From Cryoendolithus antarcticus (lineage: Eukaryota; Ascomycota; Dothideomycetes; Cladosporiales; Cladosporiaceae): DNA of 45,257 bases. Position numbers and translations under genes: made by a program. Under the pieces are notes generated by a model. It had not been told where the DNA came from, did not search any database, and worked only from the letters and a program-made list of their open reading frames with translations. Below are positions 19,328-30,341 of this stretch, in pieces. The DNA lies in assembly GCA_002077065.1 (NCBI GenBank), contig NAJO01000097.1, positions 1 through 45,257 on the forward strand. The letters run 5' to 3'. How positions within the stretch are numbered: position 1 is the stretch's first letter; every line of letters starts with the position of its first letter.

Positions 19328-21657
19328 ATGCCCCAGCCAGCAGTGCCGGAGTACGTCTAGGCTGAAGGATCGAAGGCAGCAGACGCTGAGACATGTTCTA
19401 GACTCTTCGAAGACGACTCACACTCCGTCGTGGAGATACGGACGGACAGTCTCCAAGGGCTGCGCGAGCTTGGCCCACCAGATCTGGTTCATTTGGTGAA
19501 GCAGCCGAACAAGTCGACCACGCGGCAGGTACGAATGAGATTCGCAGACAGCGTAGGAGATGTAGGCTAAGGGACGCTGTAGGTAGGAGTGTACCATCAT
19601 GTTACGGGCATCGACGCCTCGTCCTCGGCAAGCTTGGCGGCATACATCAACACTTTGACCTATACGCCGACCGACAAGGTCAATAGAGTGACTTCTGGCT
19701 TGTACTGGTGAGTGAGTCTCCACGCGAGTCGCAATGTGCCTCAGACGGTCAGCTGACTACTCAATCTCAGCTGCTACAATGCCTTCTCTCGAGTGGATAT
19801 GCGCGTGCAGGTGCAGATTCCTGGCACAGTCGAGAGCTACTGCGTGGATGAGCGAGGGAACAAGCTAGAGGCTACTGAGGAACACTGGCTAGAGACATAT
19901 CTGTGCAGCGTGTTGCGAGCATACTCGTACGCGGACAACGGTTCTGGCGATACCATCAAGCGCATAATCGGCGTACGGAGGTTCAATCCGATCACGAGTA
20001 CCGAGCAAGAGCAACGCTTCCTGGACGTGGCCGAGAAGCTGTTCTTCAACGGTAGGGCGAGTCTGGACTTAATATTGTTCAAAACACTAACACTGTTCAG
20101 GATGGCAACTCGGCTCAGATCCAGAGATTCAGGTCCCCAATCTAGTCTCCAACCATCTAACATCTGGTCTGCTTCACTACATACGCATCACAGGGCGCTT
20201 CGCATCCGGCATCAACCTGTTTCAAAAGCTGCGAGAGAAAGACCCGGAGATCTCATCTCTGCTCGCCCGCGTCTACATTGCTGGCGATGAAGAGGTGAAA
20301 GCCATCACACTACTGCACGAAGCGATCGAGGAGCTGCCAATGGACTACTCACTGCTGGACTGCCAAGCAGAATTCTGCAACCGCAAAGGCCGAAGTGAGC
20401 TCGCGCTCGAGATCGCAAAGCGTGGCGTAGTCTCGGCGCCCAGCGAATTTGGGACCTGGGCTCGACTGGCAGAGATATATGTGGCGCAAGAGAACTGGGA
20501 GCTGGCACTACTGACTCTCAACTCCTGTCCAATGTTCACATACCAGGACAAGGACGCGCCTCGACTGCCAGAGCCATCGAGGATATCATTACCGCTAGCA
20601 CCGGAAACGCTCTGCGATGAGATTGACGATGCCGGCGCTACACCGGGTGATCAAGAGGTACATCCGACACTTCGGCGCCTAGCAGCAGGCAACTACAAAG
20701 GCACGTTCCATAAAGCATACATGCTCCTAACCGAGATCACGAAGAGGATTGGATGGGATCAGCTGCTCAAGATTCGCAGTCAGGTCTTCGTCATGGAAGA
20801 AGAGTATCGGAATGAGCGACAGCCGGTACCCAGTGGCAAGAGCCAGAACGCTAGCACAATCGCTTTGCGCGGCACTGACACGCCACAGCCGAATGGACAC
20901 GGTGAGCCTGATTCGCTGCCTTCAACCTCCTCGTCGGAAGAACAGGAAGATGACGAGGAACCACCCGCCGCGGCATCACATCTCGAGCCTGACGTATCGA
21001 AGCCCTCCAGCTCGGTCACAGTCCGCTCTGGTGCCGAGACACCGCAACCGCAACCTCCCAGCAGCGACCCAACACATCAACAATACGTGCAGTTCCAACA
21101 CAAGCGACTTTGCGAACGCTGGCTCGACAATCTCTTCATGGTGCTGTACGAAGATCTCCGCATCTACACCATATGGCGGACAGAAGCAGCGCAGTACAAG
21201 CAGCAACAGCTAGCCTATAAGAAGAACTCCGAGGAATGGGAGATTTTGGGCGAGTTGGCAGATCGACTGCATCATCCTGATGAGGCTGTGGAGGCGTGGC
21301 AAGCTTGTCTGAGTATGCGATTCAGTCCGAAGGCGATGCGTGGCGTACTGAGGTTGTATGAGCGACATGGTGACAACAGAGGTGTGCTTGGGGCGCTGAT
21401 CAGGCTCATCGCCTGGCAGTACCGGTGGTACTCTGAGGTAAGCTGCTACCTTGTGCTGGACTAGATCAGCTTCACTGACCTTGCCACAGTTCTCGCCTGA
21501 TCTATATTACGCGATACGAAAGCTGATCGAAGATGATGGTGCCGTTAAAGTGCGGAGTATCATACAGGCGACGAGCCTACCACAGCACATCTTGGACTTG
21601 ACTCATCAGTATGCCGGGTTGTGTGCAGCGTTCCGAAGTGACGGAACAGAAGGCTGA
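19328..21657 (+). CDS. ChAPs family exomer subunit (Bch1/Chs6-like)
   Basis: Six exons: 19328-19350, 19402-19528, 19583-19707, 19771-20051, 20101-21437 and 21490-21657. Introns are 49-63 bases, all GT-AG and phase-consistent, giving 686 residues. The joined N-terminus reads LGPPDLVHLVK, YHHVTGIDASSSASLAAYI, LTYTPTDKVNRVTSG and YCCYNAFSRVDMRVQVQIPG, the signature of the Chs5p-Arf1p-binding proteins. A TPR-rich middle follows (LLARVYIAGDEEVKAITLLHEA onwards), then an acidic Ser-rich insert near residues 410-470 and a conserved helical end (WYSEFSPDLYYAIRKLI). In yeast, ChAPs with Chs5 form exomer at the trans-Golgi network and carry cargo such as chitin synthase Chs3 to the plasma membrane. Filamentous fungi usually keep one or two members, so a specific yeast name is not given. 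Confidence 0.93.
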
Positions 21658-22124
21658 AGCTCTTCACGTCGCGGGCATTACAGACAACAAAAGCACATGA
21701 TCGGCTCGCTGATGGTGGAGGCAATTATGAGCTCCTGGAGTCCTACCTCATACACAGTACAGGCTCCTCACAATAGCATATCTGCCACTAGTCCGCGAGT
21801 GAAGCCTTGACTGCAATCTCTCGCTCGATTCGGTCGAGCATACGCAGCCAGTCATCGACGGAGCGATGTTGCGAGAGATCCCACGACGCTCTCTCACTGA
21901 GGTACACGTAGCCTATTTTTCAGTACGCTGGGGTGTTAGGAGAGCCATCAATGTCGAGAGGCGCTCAAGGAAAGAGCGACCGAGACTTCTCGTACCAGCC
22001 TCACAATCACAGCTTCACTTCACATTGTCATTGTTGTTTGCTAAGTAGTCTTCCTGTTCACCCCCGCGTTGACTTGACTCTATCACTGCACTCAGCCACT
22101 TGCAGTGGCGGCCCCGATCTCACC
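21658..22124. other. intergenic, BTB gene promoter region
   Basis: 467 bases between the ChAPs stop and the BTB gene start on the same strand. No gene recognised. A run of CT-rich sequence near 22010-22080 probably belongs to the promoter or 5' leader of the BTB gene. Confidence 0.45.
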
Positions 22125-23364
22125 ATGGCAGAATTCTCCATCGCAGAACCGAAAGACGAGCATCTCAATGGCGAGCGCGAACCAAAACGGCGTCGCAGTG
22201 CGCCAGCACCTCTCGACCTTATCGCAGCGGCACCTGCAGTCCCAGAAATTCTTATCGATGTGTCAGAGGATGGTGACGTCCTGCTCGTCGTGACAAGTGG
22301 ATGGGTAATGCGCGACACGTCAGTCTATCGAACTGGCATGCCAGCGCTGATGTTAACTTCCTCGCAGTGCCGGCTTTCGATGCTCCGCCGCCGCCCTCTC
22401 GCTCGCGTCTCCCGTCTTCAAGGCGATCCTCGCCACGCCAATCGCTACACCGTTGCCGCAGCCGCCAGCGACAAACTCCGCCTTCACCTTTGCAAGCACG
22501 AGTCCCAGCACCGAAGTAGGGAAGCTGGTGCCGCTTCGTGAGCCAGACAGCGACGCACTGGTGGTCATCTTGAACATAATCCACTTCAAGACCATTTACC
22601 TCCCCGCTCGCCTTGCACCCGACAAGCTGCTCCGCGTCGGCACACTAGCAGCGAAGTATCAATGCGTAGACGCCATCTCTCGCGCGTGCGCGCCTTGGTT
22701 CGACAGTATCTATGCCGCGAATCTCCGCGACGATACGGCAACGATGGCACAAGCCGCCTACCACCTCAACGATGCTGTGTTTTACACACGCTTCACGAAC
22801 CGCTACATCCTCACTGCGCCACGGCCGATGAAAGCGATTGCCACCATACAGTCTGATGACAACATAGCAGGCGCTTTACGGCTACGCCATATAGCGGCCG
22901 AAGCCTCCTTGCGCTTCGACATCGACCTCCTGCTCGAGCTCTGCGCCGTCGCTCTGGACAAGGAGTCAAAGCACTACATCGACTGTCCTCCCGACACCGA
23001 TCCCGATCCAGCACCAGTAGGGTCAGATCCGGCCGCCATCTGTGCAGTCGACTCGCAAGCCGCGCCCAGCTACCTTGCCGCTATGAGGGATGCAAAGCTC
23101 TGGCCACCATCAGCCTGGGCTAAGGATGAGATCGGAGATGTCGTTCAAAGGATCCGAGATTCTAGAGTTCCAGACTACGATGACTGCGATAAGTGCGACT
23201 TCTGTCTTCCGCTCACCGAGGCGTTTGACGCGAAGCTGAAACTGGTGAAGAAGTTGCAGAAGGACAGGCTGTGGGGACTGTGCCTGGATTGCTTCAAGGC
23301 TGGTGGCCTCTTTCAGGGGACTTGTAGGGTTGAGCACGTCAAGGTCGCAAGCGCCGGAGGCTGA
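22125..23364 (+). CDS. BTB/POZ domain protein with C-terminal Cys cluster
   Basis: Two exons, 22125-22318 and 22368-23364, with a 49-base intron (GTCAGT donor), give 396 residues. After a basic, polar start comes ILIDVSEDGDVLLVV (BTB strand 1), then FRCSAAALSLASPVFKAIL (BTB dimer helix) and a two-helix section ending DKLLRVGTLAAKYQC. The C-terminus carries C-x2-C-x2-C (DDCDKCDFCLP) and, 50 residues later, GLCLDC...GTCRVEH, a possible Cys/His metal site. Fungal BTB proteins of this build are common in Dothideomycetes and mostly uncharacterised; some BTB proteins are Cul3 adaptors. The donor is chosen because it alone restores the BTB frame; the earlier GTAATG does not. Two relatives lie at 36.8-39.4 kb. 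Confidence 0.85.
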
Positions 23365-23534
23365 ACGGGATCAGGGTCCAAGAGCGTACAGATTTTTGGA
23401 TGAGACGAGGTTGCCGATGCTCCTCTTGAACTTAAGTGACATCACCGTGGTGCCAGCAGATGTTGGTGTGGGTCCTTGAAAGGTCTGCTGGTTGCACGCG
23501 ATCATACCAAGCGCACGCATAGGACTTGGTCGGC

Positions 23535-25494
23535 TCATATGAGAGTCATGGGATCCACTGGAGTTGCACCAAGCCTTATCAACGCTTCCATGGCTTTGAT
23601 TTGCTTTGAGCTCAAAGCGACCTCAACCGCCCTCTGGCTGTCAGCATCTTTTATATTGATGTCAGCGCCAGCCTTGACGAGAAGCTCGATGATCTCGATA
23701 TCACCATGCTTTGCGGCGAAGTGCAGTGGTGTCCATCCATGAGCATTTCTGATGTTCGGATCAGCGCTCTTGGACAGCAGAAGTTGCATGGCTTCCATGT
23801 GACGCCTTTCAACAGCAATCATCAGAGGGGTGTCGCGTGTAACACCAGAGGTCAAGTCAGTACGCGCCAATGCATCGAGGAGCCTTTTCATAGCATCAAT
23901 ATCGCCCACACTCGTAGCCAAAGACAAGGCAGTGTTGCCCAGGTGATCGGTGACGTTAATGTTACCACCCAGACTCTGCATGGTTTTGAAGATGGTGTAG
24001 TTGTCCACGCGGGCAACGCGATAAACGAAGTGAAGCTCCAGCGTATCGATGTCCTGCCTGCGAAGAGCGCTTGCAAAGTCGGTCTTTACCTGCAGCAGGA
24101 TCATGACGACTTTGTCCTTTTTGATGCCCATGACAGACTCCATCCAAGTTCCGCTCAACGCGACTGACTGCCATCGGGCAAGAAGGGATTGCTCCCTATC
24201 GTAGCTCTGAGCGGAAAGGAAGATGCGCACCATAGATTTACCGTCTCGCTGTATAACATCTGTCCGAGCATTGTGCTTGAGTAGCTGTTCAACACTGTCC
24301 CAGCGCTCATGCTCAACTGCCACGAGCAACGCGCGATTGCCCTCGGGATCCTCGTCACTGTCAGGGCTGATACAGGATTGGAGGAGAAGGCGTACAATGT
24401 CTTTCGAGCCGGTACAGATGGCGTAGCGCAGTGCCAACTGCCCTTCTTGTTGTACTGACAAAGCCTCGCTGCGTTGGGTATTTGAAATCAAGAGCGCCTG
24501 CACACAGCCAAGATGTCTGAATTGCGCGGCTAGTGACAGCGGAGTACATACGACAGAGACTGGCACGCCGTGCACCTGTGGTGTCTCATCGGGATGCAAA
24601 GGCCGGGTATGAAAATGGTGTTCTCTAGGCGCATCTGGGTTGATCACAGGTGCGTTGAGTAGCGAAATGTCCACCACGATACCACAAGTGGCTCCATTCT
24701 TCAGAAGTAGGGCTACGCTTTTCGTTTCGCCCCATATGCATGCCCAATGTAGAGGCGTGCCTCTGCAGGAAGATACTGCATTTACATCAACTCTCAGCTC
24801 AATAAGTCTCTCTACAAGGGACCATCGCTGCAACTGTGCTGCGGCGCAGATTGGGGTGCCCTGCAGCGGGCTGTCGAGGTCAACATCTGCGCCACGATGC
24901 ACCAAGACGTCGAACACGTGGTCGTGACCACCTGCGATGGCATAATGCAGTACGCCCTGGCCATATTGATCCTGGCAGTCGATATCGGCGCCCGATGTTA
25001 GTAGATGAACAACCCGGGCGAGTTGTCCCTTCGTTATTGCACGCAGCAAAAGCTCGTTCTTGGCTACACCATCTGGGATCTCATCTGGCTGCCGCTGACG
25101 AACCGGATAATTATGAGTATGATCGAGAAAAGTCGTCAGTGCTTATAAAGTCTACTGTGCTGTGCGACCTACTGTTGTAAACATCTCCGACATGGGCGCT
25201 GCCAAAGCCGTCAGCGTTCACAGCGCCTACTTTGATGGCTGTCCTTGCACTTGTGCGTCTTTCGTTGGTCGGTGTAGTAGCATTCGATGTGGGATACCCC
25301 AGGTCTCCTTTGGACGAAGAGCCTTGCGTGACCCACACGAGGGGCTCAGACTTGACTTGACGTGAATTGGTAGTTTCCTCCTGGCCGCCGTCGGTGCTGG
25401 TGCGCAAACCTGGTGGGCGAAGTGGGTAGGCACGAGATTCCCTTTCTTTTGCTCCGCCTTCCTTGTCAGAGGTTCGCTGCAGACGTTTCAACAT
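23535..25494 (-). CDS. ankyrin-repeat protein
   Basis: Two exons, 25494-25173 and 25084-23535, joined across an 88-base intron (GTAGGT donor, CAG acceptor), give 623 residues. The first 107 residues are polar and probably disordered. From about residue 120 to the end there are at least nine to ten ankyrin repeats with clear TPLHxAA/ALxxAVExxRW and LLxxGADxx motifs, for example QGVLHYAIAGGHDHVFDVLV, GTPLHWACIWGETKSVALLL and GWTPLHFAAKHGDIEIIELL. A less regular insert (about residues 395-450) interrupts the stack. No enzymatic or membrane domain is seen, so it is a protein-interaction scaffold of unknown partner. The long open frame alone lacks an ATG, which is why the upstream exon is included; other acceptors a few bases away would change one or two residues only. 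Confidence 0.8.
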
Positions 25495-26066
25495 TTTTGT
25501 GGCTCACTGCCTGATTCAAGGTATTGGTTCTATAGTGCCCACTTCAATACTCGAATTCGCAGTCGTAGGCTCAGAATTCATGCTCGGACGGCCTCTGTAG
25601 ACTCATAGAAGACCATGGCATGTAACACAGAAAGTGTCGACACGATAGCTTGCCACTTCGCGAGAAGTGGCGAAGTCATTATGCTGGACGCACGGGCCCT
25701 CAGCCCCAAGATTGTCACTTGAGCAGTACATGTTACATGTAGTTTCTTACAATTACTTATGAGACGATAGCCGGTCCCACACCAAGATCATCACTCGGGC
25801 AGCTTCCGTCAAATGAAGCTGAAGGTAGACAATGTACCTATCATGTACGGTAACAGGAAGGAAATGTCATCCGCAGACAGCTGCGAGCGGGTTATACCGA
25901 GTCCATTCCCTTGTAATGCTACCCAATTACCCAGCGCCGCGCTCAAGAACTACCTCACCAAAGATACCCCCATCTGTCTGTCCGTCACTTCGAAGCCCAC
26001 GCTAGGACTCGTGATAGGTCCGCTCGACTAGACCCATCTACTTCAGAAACTGTAGAGGGCCCCATC
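25495..26066. other. intergenic with a perfect hairpin and a diverged direct repeat
   Basis: 572 bases between the start of the ankyrin gene and the end of the Vnx1-like gene (both minus). It holds a perfect 8-base-pair inverted repeat, GCCACTTC/GAAGTGGC with a 4-base loop, at 25652-25671, and two 21-base direct repeats at 25706-25726 and 25782-25802 that match at 16 positions. Either could be a regulatory site for the ankyrin gene. No coding content recognised. Confidence 0.5.
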
Positions 26067-29000
26067 TCAGTACGCCCGTCCACTCAACCCTCTACCCACA
26101 GTCAAGAACCTCTCGCTCGTACCCAGAGCAAGCGTATCCATAGGATCAACCCCCGAAGTCTGCAACACCAAGTCAGTAACCACCTCATTTTCCCCATTTC
26201 CCACGGCGATCAACTCACATTCAAGCTGTTATAACCCGTAAACCAGAACCCCACCACAAAAACCAAATACGTCAAAATCAAACTACTCCCCTTGAAGTAA
26301 TTGCTCTTGCCCTCCCCAACCACATACCCCATCAAAAACACCCCCAGAATCACAGTCACCATATCCCACTGCGGGAAGATCAGACTGAACGTGTGGTCGC
26401 TCACATCGCTCGGGTCGATGTACGCGCCGTAGATAGCGGAGAAGAGGACTAAGGCTGGGATCTGGAGGAGCATGACTTGCAGGGCGTAGGAGTTGCCGAT
26501 CTCCATTGAGAGCGCGATGTTGCCGTTCATGGCGAAGGAGATGGCGTTGAGGAACTCGGTCGTGTTGGGGACGAGAGCGAAGAGCGTTATGCCGAGGAAC
26601 TTCTCGTCGATGTCGATGTTGCTCAGCACCGCATCCACAGTATCGACCAGAATCTCAGCAATAATGGCGTAGGCTACTGTGGCGGTCATGAGAACTATGG
26701 CTGATTTCGTGCGGGACCAGTTCGGGGCGTCGTGGCCGCCTGGCGCGGCGGGCGCGGCTTCGTGGAGTCCTGTTGCGACGGCGGTGGCGTTGTCGTTTGT
26801 GACTGTTTCGGCGCCTGTCAGTCCGCCGGCCTCGCCGCTGCCAGTGCGGGGGAGAGGGCCGAAGTCTTTTGACTTTGAATGAGATGAACCGTGGTGTCGG
26901 GAGACGGAGCCAGCGCGGGTGCTGGACATCATCGAGGCTTGGCGGGGTGCTCGGGTTGCGTCGCGTGTGGCTACTGCGGCTGCTGTGGCTGCTATTTCAG
27001 CGACTTGTTGGACAAGGACGCGGTTGTCTTCTGCGCTCAAGCCATGAATGCGGACGCTATTGGTGTTGACTGCATCGCCGTCCGATGACTTAGGTGGTAC
27101 GAGGTGCGGTATCTGAGTCTCGGTTCGCGGTGTGGTCTCCTCGCTGGACTTGGGCTTCTGCATCCCAGCTTGCTTGAGACTTTGGTTCAGGATCCGCTTG
27201 TACATCTGGCTCTCCCTGATGTTCTCGCCACCAAGCGTAGCAGCAGTGCTATGCCTTGTCATCGCCTCGCGCGGGTCGAAAGCAGAGGTAGTCCCGGCTG
27301 TGACACTCCCAGTCCTCGCCTCCCGGTTCTCAACATGCTGCACAGCCTGCTCAGTCTTGACCTCCTTCTTCTCATCAGGCTCGTTATTCCAAATCACGGC
27401 AGCGTGCGTCCTAAGCGTGAACAGCAGCCCAATGACATAGCTGAAGAACAGCAGCACAGCACAGAACCAGATGAACGGCTTCACAGCCTCGGCATAAAAC
27501 CTAGTTTCCAGCGCCGGTGTCTGAGCGAAGTAACATCGCCTGCAGTCCCGCTCAATCTCATCCGTATGCGACTTTACGCACGCATGACAGTTCAGCTCAT
27601 GCGACCCGTAGATCTGATAGAACAACGTCGGGCCGAAAGCCCCTATCACCGCGAAGAGCAGCATGGTGTTCGTAGCGCTTGCACTTCTCGTATTGAAGCG
27701 TTGCGTCTTACGCTTGAGCGCGCCGAAGCACATACTCAACCCGGGGAGGAAGAGGATACCGGCAAAGATGGAGCCGATAATGCTGCCTTCTACTAGTTGT
27801 GCCTTGCCTTCGTCCAGTGCGATGCAGTAGAGGAAGACTTCGACGATGGTGCTGAAGAAGGCGTTGATTGTTGCGCCCACACCCATGGATGATTGGGCTG
27901 AGATGGAGGCGACGGCTTGGCCGATGAAGTAGGCTAGGGGTATGATTGAGAGGAGAGCGAGGACAAAGTTGAAGCCCGCGGATGTGAGAAATGAGTCGAT
28001 TTGGAGGGTCTTGTGGAGAACGAAGTAGTCGAAGATGGCGAAGACTACCAGGCCGAGGAGGTTGATGAGGAAGATATTGGTGCCGTCGATGGTGTACTTC
28101 CAGTACTTCAGTCCAACGGCGCGGTAGGTGCACATGAGGATGCTGTGGGAGCCGGAAGATGTTGCGCGGCCGAGATGTGCGTCCGTGTGGAAACTCATCG
28201 CTAGAGGATGTCTTCGTAGGTGGTAGAATAGCAGGAGCGTGACTTTGCCCATGGGAATGGTGAATACCAGGAACCAGCAGATCGCACTCACGAAGAACAG
28301 ACATGGCGTGATGAGGAAGTAGAATGACAGGAAGAAGATGACCCTGCCGACGTTCCACTTTCCTCGCCCGAACAGTCGCTTCTTCGCTCTGGAGTGTGCT
28401 CGATCTGCGGAGTTGCGATTGTGCCGACCAAGGAGACTATCCGTTTCGTCCGGCTCATCGACAAGGTCCTCACGTCTGCGACCAATGATCGACTGATTGA
28501 TACCAGTCGGTCCGAAGAACAGTCGTCCTTCTTCTAGATCGCCTGTCTGCCATCGCTCGTACTCGCCGATGCTGCGGCCTTCGCCTTGGTCCTCCTCTTC
28601 GTACGTCTCATCGTGTTCCAGCTTGATGAACTTGCCGAATGGATAGAAGAGGTAGTGTGCGAGGTTGAGCAGCACCCTGCCGTACTCGTCGCAACCGTCG
28701 ATGCCCAGTACACCGAGAGCACGGCAGACCACTCCGCCAAAGCCGGTGACCAAGGATAGCCACCATCCGAATAACACAGTCCATAAGCAGTTGAACAGGA
28801 ACAGCCAGCGGTTGACGGCCGCACCAGGTGTCGAATGTATGTCTCCATCAGCATTCCGCACCGCAGAGCGACTCTTCTTGTACAATGCGGGTTTCCATAT
28901 TCGGATACCAAATGGATGCGTCTCGTTGATTGCGTCTTGCCGATCTCGCAACGTGAAGCTCTCAGTATCGCTGACATCTCCATCGTCGGCAGCGTCATCG

Positions 29001-29779
29001 GCCTCCTCATCATCATCGCCTGACTCTGGCATCGGCTCCTCAACCTCCTCTTGACCCTGTAGCGTCTCCTCCGAGCTCGGCTCCTGCGCTTTGATCGAAG
29101 CTGCTTTGACCGTCGCCGCATCATTGCCGGTCGTCTGTGCCACGCCATCCTCGGTATCTTCGCTCTCCAGTCTCGGTAGAGTTGGAGCCTGTGCGGCTGT
29201 AGGTCTACGCCTGATCGTGCTGTCCTTCCTCCGCAAAGCCGCCGCTCTATCCCGTTGTGCGTTTTCCCGTGTCCGTTGCCGGGCCAGCTCCAGGTCCTGG
29301 TCGATCTCGGAGACGTCGTCGTCTACGGAGAATTCGGCGCCGCGATGGGGCTTATTTGAGGATGGGAGACGTCGTGCTGGGCCGGGCCTGCGTGGTGTTT
29401 GCGAGGCTGGGGAGCGGATACCCGAGGTGTTGTTCATTGAGCCTGTGTATTGTCAGCACTGCCGTGCAGATTGAATTGCTGCAATTGGCCTACCGTAGTC
29501 TAGAGGTCTCGGCCGCGGTCTCCTCGTGCTCTCGGATTGTTGACTCGTCTGACTCGCATGCATACTGGCCTGGCTCTGCAAATCTCTCGACTCTCGTGTG
29601 ACGTTGCCCGTCGTCGTTGCAACAGAGCTGGTGGACGTCCTCCGACTCTGATTAGCTGCTGTGGACGGTGTGGGAGTTGCTGCAGCGTAGTCGACGACAT
29701 CGGTGTCTGTCTGGCTACTATCGCCATCGCGTCGATTGTCGGCCATGTCTGGGCGGTGGGTGTTGCTCTTAGGGACCAT
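26067..29779 (-). CDS. Vnx1-like vacuolar cation/H+ antiporter (CaCA superfamily)
   Basis: Three exons, 29779-29494, 29442-26219 and 26159-26067, with introns of 51 and 59 bases, give 1200 residues. The last exon is easy to miss because the large exon reads through the GTGAGT donor to a TGA after six bases; splicing adds a 30-residue tail. The first 220 residues are polar, Arg/Ser-rich and then acidic. The fungal Vnx1/YNL321W signature GVVCRALGVLGIDGCDEYGR and NLAHYLFYPFGKFIKLEHDE follows. About 11-13 transmembrane helices form two alpha-repeat halves: the first has VGATINAFFSTIVEVFLYCI, the second NTTEFLNAISFAMNGNIALS, with the acidic ion-binding Glu in each. A long cytosolic loop with Ser/Thr separates them. 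Yeast Vnx1 exchanges Na+ or K+ for H+ at the vacuole; a calcium role is the alternative. Confidence 0.9.
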
Positions 29780-30341
29780 GTCTTACCTCAGGAAGGCTCT
29801 ACATAGGGAGTATCGCCATCGGCGTTTGCAGCGTCGTAATCACATACGTTCATGCACGATTAAGTCGGTTAGATTGATGCAGTGTGGAAGCTAGTCGCGA
29901 TCAGCTGCGTATGAGCTTCTGGCAGGCGTCAACGATGGGCGATGTGGAGTGTAGGAGACAGCGGACTTCAACTCCAGGTTAGTGTTCAGTTCAAGTCATG
30001 ATAGGGAGGCCATCGTCGAGATTCACATGTCACAAGCGAATATGGAGCGATGTCGACATGCACCCTATCGCGAAGACGGAGACGTGCGGGTGGTGATCTC
30101 CGCTTCCTGACGTGCAGCTGCCACATGAACCAAGCTTTAGGAAGCCCTACCCTGGCGTCGATCATATCTGGACGTCTCCTAAGAATACAACACAGCGTCG
30201 CATATACAGAGATCCGAGTTGACGACCTTCTTCCCCACCACACCCTCAGTCACTACCTATCCAATCCCACGACTCCTCTCCTCTACATCTCTAGACATGC
30301 TACATCTTCATTCAGCACTATCTCGTACTCCGCCGTCCTGG
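29780..30341. other. intergenic, no gene seen
   Basis: 562 bases between the start of the Vnx1-like gene and the 3' end of the decayed gene on the same strand. Expected to carry the Vnx1-like promoter. Frames here have no recognisable content. Confidence 0.45.
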
